Below, piece by piece: positions 32,988 to 43,388 of a stretch of 64,000 nucleotides of DNA; the first letter of the stretch is position 1; each line of letters opens with the position of its first letter. The stretch is from Galaxea fascicularis (taxonomy: Eukaryota; Cnidaria; Anthozoa; Scleractinia; Euphylliidae): the NCBI GenBank assembly GCA_948470475.1, contig OX419335.1, positions 41,233,025-41,297,024 of the forward strand, read 5' to 3'. The notes under the pieces were generated by a model. That model ran no database searches. It worked only from the letters and a program-made list of their open reading frames with translations, and was not told where the DNA came from. A program made the position numbers and the translations under genes.

Positions 32988-35900
32988 GTAAGATTCTTTC
33001 TAGAGGCTTCATAAATCTGGCGTCCATGTTCAAAGTACCTGAAACGCGAGTTTTCCTTAACTTCCTTTGTTATGTTTAAGACCCTTCTGCTTTTAATGAC
33101 TTGTTTTGAAGTGGTCTTGCTGATAGGAACTGCAATTTAAAATGAGCCATTATTTTACTGATGTGGGCCTTGCGAGTCAATATTAGTGAGCACTAATTCG
33201 TTTCTCTAACAACAAGTTGAACTAAAATTGCGTACCAGTGCTGGAAGATTTTGAAAACAGGAGGTGTATTGCGTAGCTTGGGTTTAAAACGAAGCTCCGC
33301 AAATCCAGTGTTGATTTGTATGTACAGGTGTAAATGTTGAGCAAGCTGTGATTGGGTGCTTTGAAATTTCCACGACGCTGTGTAAACAGCATTTTTTTTA
33401 TTGCTTGCTAGATATTTCTAATCGTAATTGCGGCTTCTTGTTTACATAACCTAGTGCATCATCTTGAGCAGTTTTATTGTGGTTCTGTCATAGGGTCGCG
33501 TTGACTGTCAATATTTTTATTTTCTGTTTCTGTGAGACTAATATTAAACACCGATATGTCAAAAATAGCTGAGAATATTTTGGTTACACTGACTTCATTT
33601 GATTTGATTTTTGTTTTTATTCTTACTATTTCTCTTGTCAATTTTAAAATGAACAGTAATCCTGCAAGGTTGTTTGTGTGCAATATACAGATTTATATAA
33701 TAACCAAATCAATGTGCACACTCTGATTGGTCAATCAGCTATGGTTTATTGTGCCAGTAAACTCAAGGAAATTTTGCGCCTTTTCTGAATTATTATATAA
33801 AAGCAATAGACCACAACATTTATTTTCTATGGTTAAGAGGCGTGATGTTGGAAGAACATTTGAAGAATTCATAAATCCCTTGCCTGCGGCTTGTGATTTA
33901 CAAATTCTTCTCATGTTCTTTGAACATCTCGCGTGGTTTATCAGCCTATAAACCATAGACATTTGTGGTCTATTGCTTAAATAATTGTTGAATTTGTGTC
34001 TTTATTTTTTTTTCTCTTTTTTGCCAAGGTTCAAACTAAGTAAAAAACCATTGGCTCTTTGCCAAACAGAAAATAATGTATGCTTCTAATGAATTCACTG
34101 TCTCTGTTTGCACTCAGATAAACTCTAGAACTGGATAATCATTTTAGTTTAAATATTGGTTATTTTTATGGAATACAGTCGTACAAAAATAAAATTAAAA
34201 ACAAGGAATTAATTCAATGACAGCCCAACTTTTTTTCTTGTTACTTCTCATTACCTGCCTGTCATCTGTATTAACCCTGCAAAGTTGGAATGGTGATTTT
34301 ATGTGGCAACTATGTCTTTTGTCTCTTTATTACATCATTAACCTAATTGTAGGCACTTTTAATTACTTTAAACCTCAACTGGGTAATATTTGTAACATTA
34401 TGTTATTCCTTTTGTCATGAATACAAACTGAAATGCCAATCAGCTTAATTTCTTAAATATTTGTACTGGACTCAACAACAACAACAACAACTTTATTTAT
34501 ACTCACAATTTAACGTATAAATGAAGGCTACCTGCGAAATGGCAAAGCCAGTTGAGGCAGGTAGTATGAGAGAACGTGTCAATTACATATTAATACAATA
34601 TTATTCTAATGGCAAAAGATAAACAATAATTACAAAGGTACAGATATTAATTACAGAAATGAATACAAAATATAATATACCGTAGTATGAGAAACGTGTC
34701 AATTACATATTAATACAACATTATTCTAATGACAAAAGATAAACAATAATTACAAAAGTACAGATATTGATTACAAAAATGAATACAAAATATAATATAC
34801 AACTTATGAAACCACAAGCATATAAATAGAAACAGGAAAAGCTTAAAATACTCTTTTATATTGACAAAATCTAGATTCTTGTCATTTTGTTTATTATTGT
34901 ATCAATATCAGGATAAGAATCCTGATTTAAGAAGATTTGAAATAAAGATTCGGTTATTTTTTTCTTGAATCTAAATTTTGGGAGCTTTCTTAAAGCATCA
35001 GGAATACAGTTCCAAATTTTTGTGCCCATAGAGGAAAAAGAGTTATTGTGGTGATTCAGTCGAGAGTAGTTTATATGGAAATTACCAGCAGTAGAAGAAT
35101 GTGTATTGAAATGATGAACATCTTTAGTGGGTGTAAAGAGAGGACTGTGAGTGAACTTTGTAATAGCTCCCTTTGAACAATAAACACTTCGAGATTCAAC
35201 AACACAACAACATTGTATTTCAAAATGGCGGTTCTCACATCAGTGCCTCGTGTCTACCTAACCACGTGACCTAAGCGTCACTTCTGGTACACTACAAACT
35301 TATGATGATGAGTTTCATTTGGGTGTCTTGTTATTTGTCACTTACTGTTTACATGATCCTGGGATTAAAGTTTTGCATCCTGGATGAAATTATTTATCCT
35401 GGTCTTCCATTAGCACAAGGATGAAATTTGATCCTTGGGGTGAAATGTGACCAAAAATATTACATGTAAACAGTCTTCCCAATTTAATAATTATATAAGA
35501 TGTAATTTATAAGCAGACATTTCATGCCTGGGCAAAACTGTTTTTGGTCTGCAAGGATGAAACTACACATGTAAATAGCAATTATAACAATTTGTACTGC
35601 TGGTGAAAAGTCATGACTAGATGAACTAATCCCAGCTTTTAGTTTGGTTTTAGAGTGTTCTTTAGTAATAATAACTAAGTGAAGTGCAATATCTGGGTGA
35701 AGGTGACACTGACTGACATTTGGATAACCTGAGTAAAAGGCATCATTAGAATGAAATGATGACTTCCGCTCAGGTTATCTAAATGTCAGTCAATATCACA
35801 GTCCTTCTCTAGACTATACTCACCCATACAATTGAACTTCACTTAGTTATGACATGATTCCTGGGTTCAAACCATTCATGATTTCACTTTAATAACAATA

Positions 35901-38900
35901 TTATTGTTACCAAGAGATATAAAAAAAGCAATACTTGTTCTGTACTATGTTTTTCTTTTAATGTAAAACTTTTTTATACGATCCTGAAAAAAATAGGCTT
36001 AGTGTCAAACTACTCAACTTGGTAATTATATGCAACTGTATTCTTTGATGATTATGACAGGTCCACCTTAGATCCAATACTTTGATTACAGGTGGTATTT
36101 CTACACAATATAAAATCAACTGGTAGCTAGACACTTGCGTGATCCCTATGTGGCCATTTGCATTCCAGTGTGGTAATATCAAATTAAAAGCTGTTTCTAG
36201 ATCAATATCATTGAGTAGGTATCTGAAGCACAAGACCATTCAAGTCTCCATTAACAGTGAAAGTCTCTGTATCTCTTGTGGGTTCAAACTTATTCTATGA
36301 TTTGAACCCAAGTATTTTTTGCTGGGAGGCAAAAAAATAGATTGGACAAATTCAAAATGATTTTTAACTGAGGCATATTCTCAGTTTGCTTTATACTAGC
36401 AATGGTCCTTAATGTTAGGTTTTCAGAACGGGCTAGCTATTCCTGTCACTAATTTTTGACGAAAAAAAAAAGAAATTCCAAACCCAAAAAAATCCTTCAA
36501 TCATCTCCATCACTTGAAATCCAGAGTACCCCACCTCTCCCCCCCTGGGGCTTCCTGAATTAATACCAATGAATGTCAGGCAAGGGGTTGTAAATTTTCA
36601 GTTTGCATCATGTTAGGCTTATCGTTTAAGCCTGATGGTGACCAGCATGTAATTTGTCGTAACAATATCACTTCATGTTCAAACACAAAGGTCATAAGAA
36701 TAAAGCAAATGATGAATTAAATGTTTTCTATAAGTGACATGATAAATGCAAGGAAGACAATGAGGAGGATATGAGTGATAATTTAAAGGAAATTTATAAA
36801 TAATTTATTCTTAATTTTCAGAGAATAGCCAAGGAGAGGGTGTAACAGTGTCAAATGCTACAGATGAGGTACACGCTTCAAGGGATGAAGGCCTCGCAGA
36901 ACAAGGGCTTAACCTGAGGCAGGAGAGCCATATTGGTGCTGATGACAATGCAAACAAAATTGATGCTGCTTCTGAAGATGTTACTTTGAATGGAAATATC
37001 ACCCTGCCATCTTCAGAGAATTCCCTAATAGAGTCAGAAGTCTCAAACCTTGTGGTAACAGAAACTCTTGTCCATGAGAGGCAGAATGTGGAGCTGGTTA
37101 ATGGTGGTGATACAGAAGAAGGGAGTCATTCAACTGATATGAGAAGAGATGGTAGTAGTGTTGGTCATCAGATCCAACAGTCTGCAGATAATTTTATTCC
37201 TGATAACAAAAGTGAGGAGATTGAAACTGAAAATCTTTTGACCTCTTTGGACAGCACAGCTTATGTGGAGTCTAAGTGTAAAGAAGAGGAATCTAATTTC
37301 CTTGAGGAATCAAGTCCTACCAGAATAAACCACAGTCAGAGCCTGAAGGCATCATGCTCTGACAAGGCTGAGGAGTTTTCTGATGAAGCAGGAAGGGATC
37401 TTGGTGAGACAGAAGAATCTTGTAGGACAGTTGGAGCTCTTTGTGAGGCTGAAGGATGTTCTGATACCTCCAAAGAGGAGCTTAATAAGACTGTTGAAAG
37501 TTCTCATACAACAGATGGCCTTGGCAATTTGGAAGGCAGGGTTGTTGGAGTACCAAACGGTCCTAGTGGTACAGAAAAGGAAGCTGTTGAAACAGACACA
37601 GGTCTTTTTAAGATGTGTGAAGGACCTGTTGAAGTAGAAGATCCAAAACTGGCAACAGAGCCTAATACAGTGGAAGAAGAGTCCAGCCTGAGAGAGTACC
37701 CAGAGGTGATTGGAGGTGCTGGGATAGGAGGACTTGGTCCTGATGAAATGCAAGATGCTCCTTCTGGGGAGGTGGAAGAAAATCAAGAAGGTCTCTGCAA
37801 GATGGAAATGAGTTCTGATGGTGTAATTTTGCTGTCAGAGGTAGATACAGACAAACCATGTTCCACTTCCATCGAAGAGGGAGATAACAACAGGTCTGAT
37901 GCAAACTTCAGGCAGCTTGTGACCAGACATGACAGCAGTTTAACTACTGTTATACAAGGTACATATTTGTCTAAATGAGGGCTATTTTCTGTGTTTTTCA
38001 GTATTCATAACATGCTTACTTTCAGGACTGGAAACTGTTATTCCAAATCGTTGTGAATTACATGTATGAATTGAATTTTTTAACCTGTTGTAAATCAATT
38101 CTTTAGATTGTTAAAGTAGTGACTACTGGCAGATGTTTAGAACCTTTAGCAACCATTTAAGAGGTCTTTTAATTATTAGTTTTGAACATTAAAGCGGTTG
38201 TTATAAATGTTGCAGACGCTCATGAAAAGTGATTTTTTGCTTGCAAAAAATGTTACATTGCTAGGACACTGTGCAAATTACAGTAGCCACATCTGCATAG
38301 GTGGCACAACAAGCCAGCACTCTGTCATTAAAGATTTTTGCTTGCCAGTGTTCCAGATAAGAGTTGGTTCTCGGGTGAAAAACCCAAGAAAGTTGGATCC
38401 CTGAGCCAATACACTGAGTTAATGAGAAAGAAATTTGGGAAGATCTATGTCTACTGACCCCTTAGAAATCTTCTGCTTTCAAGTTATCTGGAACACTGAC
38501 CTTCATTTCCCATCACTTTTCCTGTTATTTTTGTTCATAGTTGTTGTGTTTGCTGTTGCAAGGGAGGTGTCTTGTGTCAGTACTGCTTGCTAAACTCAAC
38601 ACATTTGTTATTCAAGGAATTATATCATTCACATTTTCATGGAAAATTTAGGTGCCTGTTTCCTGGGTAGCCACAGCTTAACAGAGTGTGACTTTTTATT
38701 TCAGAATAAGTTACAATCTGTGATTGAATTTTTTGGTTTCAGTGGGTGTTATGTCTGCACAAACAGAAACTTTTGAGGACACAGAGCCTACAGAAGGCAT
38801 TGACTCAAAGGTACTTGCCGGGATTACGGAAAATGTGCCAGTGCCAGAAAGACAAGATATGACCTTAACAGATCAACCAAATGTAGAGGAATCATCTTTG

Positions 38901-41900
38901 GTATATAAAGATGAGAAGTTGGCAGACTGGAGCACAGATATTGTGGTGGTAGATCAAGAAAATGTTGTCACTGATGACATCTGTACTTATACAGATGATG
39001 AAATGACTGAACTTGCTGGGGCGAAACCAAAGTTTGAAAGTACCACGGAAAGCAACAAAGACCTTTTGCAAGGCACTAAATTGACTGAGGTTCAACTGGA
39101 TAACCCGGAATCATCAACAGTTTCTGAAAGGACAGATGACAAAGTCCAGAGTAAAAATTGTGAGATTTCTATTTGTGTTACCCCTCCTAGGGAGGATGTG
39201 GTGGTGACTGATGCTGAACATTTTGAAATCTCAAAGCAATGGCAAACAAGCTGTGAAGAAGTATCTGAACCTCAACAAGATTATTTGATTGAAGTTTCAG
39301 GAAGCTCAGAAGTATGCAGTGGTGAAGAAACTGTTCCAGAAGTGAGTGCAACAGCTGAAAATAAAACTGTAAACAAACTAAAAAATGGTAGTGATGTTTC
39401 TTTACACTTGGAAGAAATTGAGGCTGAAGACAATAAACTAGTTGTGTATAATGAGGCTGACAATGTTGAACATTTTGAAGAAACTGATGTTTGTGTTAAT
39501 AACAGTGATTTATCTGAAGAACACCAACCCGTGATGCCCAATAGTGATGAAACAGATGAAGTTGAGGCTGTTACACCACTGAAAGAATCTTGTCAGATAG
39601 GTAAAGATGAAGTTGTTGCAGCTGAGAAAAGTGAGAATTCTGATCATGGAGTAAGTGTCTCATTTGAAGAGATGACTGCAGAAAAATACGAGAACAGCAA
39701 GGAAACTAACATTGAAGGTCAATCAAGTAAAAAGACCGATTCAAGGAATGTTGCTGCCTCAGAGAAAATGAATGGATATGATGAAGGAAGTTCAGTAGAC
39801 TGTGCTGCTGACCCTATGCAGATTGAACCAGCTACAGTGCTGCAAACTGAGGCTGATTCATTGGTTGATGAGACTATTGTTCTGCAGCAAGTTGATGCAG
39901 GTATCCATTTTGAAAACTTGTGCTCTTTGGCATTGAGCTTTCTCTTAGAAGGGTAGCTTATAAACTTAATCATTAAGCTCATTAAGCTTACCCTTAGATG
40001 GATTGCCTAAATCATAAATGATTGTTTAATAAAAGTATAGAATGTTTCTAACCATCATCATCATCACTCAGTGGAACCCTGTCAATATGGCCACTGTTGG
40101 GCCATGAAACCTTGGTTGTATTAATGAGGTGGTCGGATTAATGGGGCTTTCAAATAAGAAAATAAGTGAGCTTATGCTAATTTAACGAGGTGGTCATGTT
40201 AACAGGGTGGTCGTATGACGGGGTTCCACTGATCACTTTGTCAAAAACATTGTCAAACCCACATGGAAACATAGGAGTGTTGGTATAACTGACTTTACCA
40301 GAGTGTTAATCTTGGTCCTGGAATCCAAGCTTCTTCAAAATTAGCTCTAATTTGCCTTGCTTAATGACTCAGTGTGTAGTTACATAATTATATCATGTGA
40401 GATTTATATCTCTGTGAAAGTGCTATGACTAGAGATAACATGGATGTACACTTGTATGGCTAACATATGTAATGATCTTGTTTGTTAGCCAAACAGTCCA
40501 CAAAAGTATGGCCTTTGCAAAAGCATCTCTGTATGGGGAAGTAACACTTCCATAACCTTGATCCAGCCGCTCTGTTATGATGGTATGGCAGGCATATTAC
40601 ATATACTGTCTTGCCAGTACTGGTTCTCAAACACCTTATTCTAAAATGGACCCCATTCTAATATCCTCTTGTTTTTGTTCAAATTGGCCCTTGTTGCCTT
40701 GTTCAAGGTAAAATATTCTTTTGAATTTTGCTCTTGAGAACGAGGCAAAAGGGCTAATTGGAATAAAAACAAAAGAATCTTAGAATGGGAGCCATTTTGG
40801 AATAAGGTGTATACCCTTTTGCTGTTACCTCTTGTTGTGGTCAACTCATAACCTCTCTTTCAAATTTTTGTTGTACTCGACTTGGCAAGTAGTATGCACA
40901 AATGGTACTGTGATGTCTAAATCATAGAATGTAAAAACTATACTTTTTATTGATCATTGTCTCATGACTCTTCTGATATACCACACAATATTTGTGACAG
41001 ATGCCCTTCTTAGTGAGACTGTAACCAACAATCCTTGTATTCTGGGAGATCTGGCGGTTTGCTTGGACACGGAATACCAATATGGAAGGGTGCCTTGTTG
41101 GAGAGATCTGGCAGAGCTGCTGGTGATACCTCCTGAGGCATATGAAGACTGTGGGGCCTTCTCAGTTACCAGTCCCACAGAAGATTTGTTTGTGTTTTTG
41201 TCAGCAACAAAACCTCATCTAACTATTGAAGAAATTAAAGAGGCTCTTAAAGAAATTGATAGGCTCGATGTTGCTCACTTACTTGACAGGAGAATCACAG
41301 GTATGCAAGAAACAATACTGTTGCTTTTGTAAATATTGATGAAACGATGAAGTTGAGTTGCCTCAATGAATTTATGATGGATTTATTGAGCACACAGTTC
41401 ATTCATCGATCTATACTTATTTTCTTCAATCGGTTGTGCACTGTTGTCAGTCAGTCAGTCAGTTAAGGCCTGTCAGTCAGCAGGTTGGTCAATTGGTCAG
41501 TCACTAGTCACTCATTCAGTCAGTTGTCCAGGCAATCCGTTACTTTTAGGGAGATAGTGATTAACTCACTCAGCTGGTCAATCAGTGAGTCCATGAGTCA
41601 GTCACAAAAATTTGGTTTTATCATCTGAGGTGGTAAATATGTAAATTGACCACTGTAAGGAGATTGAAAAAGCTGGTATTTCAAGTGTTCGCCTTTCTTC
41701 AGAACAAATCAAGGAAGTATGGGTTGTGTGAGTTTTATATACAGAACGATGGAGCTATGCTATTCGTGGGAACGTGATAACATGAAAAACAAGAAAAAGT
41801 TAATTTAACGAGAAGTAGTCGTTTATGCAGTGGGGATTAAGGGTGCTAATTTGAAAGATGAATTTTTGTTCTACGCGTAGACTCCTGCAGCCTCCTGTGA

Positions 41901-43388
41901 TACTGTGATGTAGAGAAAAGACAGATAAGCATATGTTGCTTTGAATGATTAGCGATATTAGAATGTTAAGCGACTGGTTTGGATGCGTCTTCCTCATCTT
42001 TTGCAACATTGTGAAGGTTTTCATGGAATTGGTCCTGATTCATCTTTCTGATTTGAAACAGGAATATGACTAGGTGGCCAATTCCATGAATACTTTTGCC
42101 AGCAATGATAGTGATGATGTTGATGATCAAATAACAAAAATAACCAGCTTTTTCATCACACACTTTAGGTGGCGTCATCAGTGCAGAAAGTGTTGTTGCC
42201 AGTCTTGTTGAAAGAGATGATACAGATGTACTTGGGAAAATGGCATTGAAACTAGACAGAAGAAACATACACAACTGGAAACATCTTGCATTGCAGCTAA
42301 ATGTTCCACATCGTGTGTTAAAGAACTTTGGTTCAAACCAGTGGCATAATTCTTCATTGATGTTGTTGAAGTATATTCCTATATTTGACCCTGAGTTGAC
42401 TCTAGAGCAGTTAAAAAGTTCCTTGAGTTCTATTGGCCGAAAAGATGTGGTTACAGTTTTTGACAAAGCTGGAATACCTGGTATTATAACATTACATTGT
42501 TGTAGTTGCTGAACCAAGGGAAACAATTTTCCATTGGTTTGTTTTTTAGGACCTGCAAAGTGGGTCTTCAGGTGTCTGACCTTACTGTTCCTAAAGAACA
42601 GGGAAATTTCCTTAAGAGCATGCCATTAAAGATATGATGGTGATAATTGTGGATAATTATGATAAATGCAGGTTGACTAACCATCCTTAAAACATCTTTA
42701 TAATTTGCTTCATGTAAATTGCAGTACATTTTGTTTTTGCTTAAAGGAGATGGACCTGTCAAAGACATTCTTGATGATTCAGCCCTGCTTGATCAAATAA
42801 CTGACATGCTAAATGAAGACCCACCTGTAAGCAACTGGAGGCATTTGGCAAGAGAGCTTAAAATTCCTCAAGGAAAATGCAAGATTTTTGAACCAGCAGA
42901 GGAGAGCAACAGTCCAACTAAAATGCTGTTTAGAAGTATTGAGAACTGTGAGCCTGATATGACATTTGAGGAACTTGTTCTTGCGCTTGTAGCTATGAAG
43001 AGACAAGATGCCCTAGATGTTCTTCAGAAATATTTTTCTGGTAAATTAATGTTTTTTAATATCTTGTTCTTCTGTATTTGACTTAATGCTACTGAACATG
43101 TACATAGAATTAATGTTCTGGGATTTTTATGATTTTTTTAGATTGTGTATCATGTGGTTCTAGAAAATATCCATCCCTTTCCCCCTTCCCCCATGGAAGG
43201 GTTTTTGGTTTGCACAGTGAAAATAACATAATAACAGGATTTATATGCTGTTTTGGTGTTAGCTTTGTGTTAACTAAGTTGTCATGCTTTTTACACTAGG
43301 TGATGACATTGATCTGATCTTAGAGGAAAACAATCTCATAGCACCAACAGAGGACCAACCAGATGAGAAAAATATTAGCAGTGAATGA
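32270..43388 (+). CDS. Protease-like domain, acidic linker, three Death domains (1335 aa)
   Basis: Seven exons: 32270-32987, 36822-37958, 38743-39900, 41001-41300, 42169-42480, 42747-43040 and 43300-43388, total 4008 nt. Every junction has GT-AG ends and every intron is phase 1. Order: trypsin-fold-like domain (about residues 20-240), acidic low-complexity linker (about 240-1004), and Death domains at about 1005-1104, 1105-1208 and 1209-1306, with a short acidic tail to 1335. Death domains form homotypic assemblies in apoptosis and NF-kB signalling, so this is probably a cytoplasmic adaptor; no signal peptide or membrane span is seen. AATAAA lies at 43812-43817. The start at 32270 is the first ATG after a stop-rich region. 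The join of exon 1 to the rest rests on phase and splice signals only; intron 1 is 3.8 kb and transposon-filled, so exon 1 could belong to another transcript. A missed small exon is possible. I do not recognise a named orthologue. Confidence 0.85.
33801..33979. repeat. MITE in intron 1 of the Death-domain gene
   Basis: Ends AAGCAATAGACCACAACATT and AATGTGTGGTC-like complement (ATTTGTGGTCTATTGCTT) pair over about 30 bp, with a second block of CTATGGTT and AACCATAG inside. Confidence 0.75.
34465..35190 (-). mobile_element. 5'-truncated LINE with C-terminal RT remnant and (GTT)n tail, in intron 1
   Basis: On the - strand a frame from about 35180 to the stop at 34871-34873 reads AITKFTHSPLFTPTKDVHHF, then NYSRLNHHNNSFSS and MGTKIWNCIPDALRKLP: the C-terminal signature of a CR1-like LINE protein. 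The 3' UTR follows and ends in ATAAATAAAGTTGTTGTTG (34465-34500 on +). Within the UTR, about 122 bp is tandemly duplicated (34561-34682 and 34683-34801). The element family matches the one at 49425-50206. Confidence 0.75.
35671..35850. repeat. Palindromic MITE in intron 1
   Basis: Ends ATAACTAAGTGAAGTGCAAT (35671-35690) and its near-complement (35831-35850). A second inner pair is TGACATTTGGATAACCTGAG and CTCAGGTTATCTAAATGTCA. Confidence 0.8.
36822..37958 (+). CDS. Exon 2: acidic linker of the Death-domain gene
   Basis: 379 residues, phase 1 at both ends. Very rich in Glu, Asp, Ser, Gly and Thr with almost no hydrophobic clusters, predicted disordered. Loose repeats of the type DEAGRDLGETEESCRTVG, EAEGCSDTSKEELNKTVESS and GPSGTEKEAVETDTGLFKM suggest a decayed internal repeat with recurring ETE and C-x(2-4)-E motifs. 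The frame is fully open with no other plausible reading. Confidence 0.85.
38743..39900 (+). CDS. Exon 3: second acidic linker exon
   Basis: 386 residues, phase 1 at both ends. Again Glu/Asp/Ser/Thr/Val-rich and probably disordered, with many potential CK2-type phosphorylation sites and no recognised domain. The size is similar to exon 2, and both begin in the same phase, so they may have arisen by exon duplication; I see no clear residue-level alignment. Confidence 0.85.
40069..40231. repeat. MITE in intron 3, CAGTGGAACCC ends
   Basis: Ends CAGTGGAACCCTGTCA and TGACGGGGTTCCACTG pair with one mismatch. ATCACT occurs directly on both sides (6-bp target duplication). It contains GAGGTGGTC repeats also seen at 26088. 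Confidence 0.82.
41001..41300 (+). CDS. Exon 4: Death domain 1
   Basis: 100 residues, phase 1 at both ends. It shows the conserved W-R-D-L-A core of helix 2 (CWRDLAELLVIPPEAYEDC), then SPTEDLFVFLSATKP, TIEEIKEALKEIDRLDVAHL, which matches the helix 4-6 pattern with R-x-D-V near the end. It looks intact. Confidence 0.87.
41445..41620. repeat. Imperfect (GTCA)n tract in intron 4
   Basis: Starts with GTCAGTCAGTCAGTCAGT and decays into scattered GTCA, GGTCAATT and CACTCA units. 41660-41790 then holds a diverged copy of the dispersed repeat seen at 14225-14340 (ATGGGTTGTGTG, GGAGCTATGCTA). Confidence 0.75.
42169..42480 (+). CDS. Exon 5: Death domain 2
   Basis: 104 residues, phase 1 at both ends. 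Core NWKHLALQLNVPHRVLKNF, then NSSLMLLKYIP and LTLEQLKSSLSSIGRKDVV, aligning with Death domain 1 helix by helix. An N-terminal segment (GGVISAESVVASLVERDD) precedes helix 2. Confidence 0.87.
42747..43040 (+). CDS. Exon 6: Death domain 3
   Basis: 98 residues, phase 1 at both ends. Core NWRHLARELKIPQGKCKIFE, then SPTKMLFRSIENCEPD and MTFEELVLALVAMKRQDALDV. The SPT motif at helix 4 is shared with Death domain 1. The acceptor is TTAAAG then GAGATGG, with a good pyrimidine tract. Confidence 0.87.
43300..43388 (+). CDS. Exon 7: short acidic C-terminus and stop
   Basis: The acceptor TTACACTAG leads into 29 codons rich in Asp and Glu ending at TGA (43386-43388). The phase matches exon 6. Confidence 0.8.

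Noticed and set aside
37352..37904. - strand frames of 80-144 residues opposite exon 2
   Set aside because: Shadows of the acidic exon, whose + frame has splice sites in matching phase.
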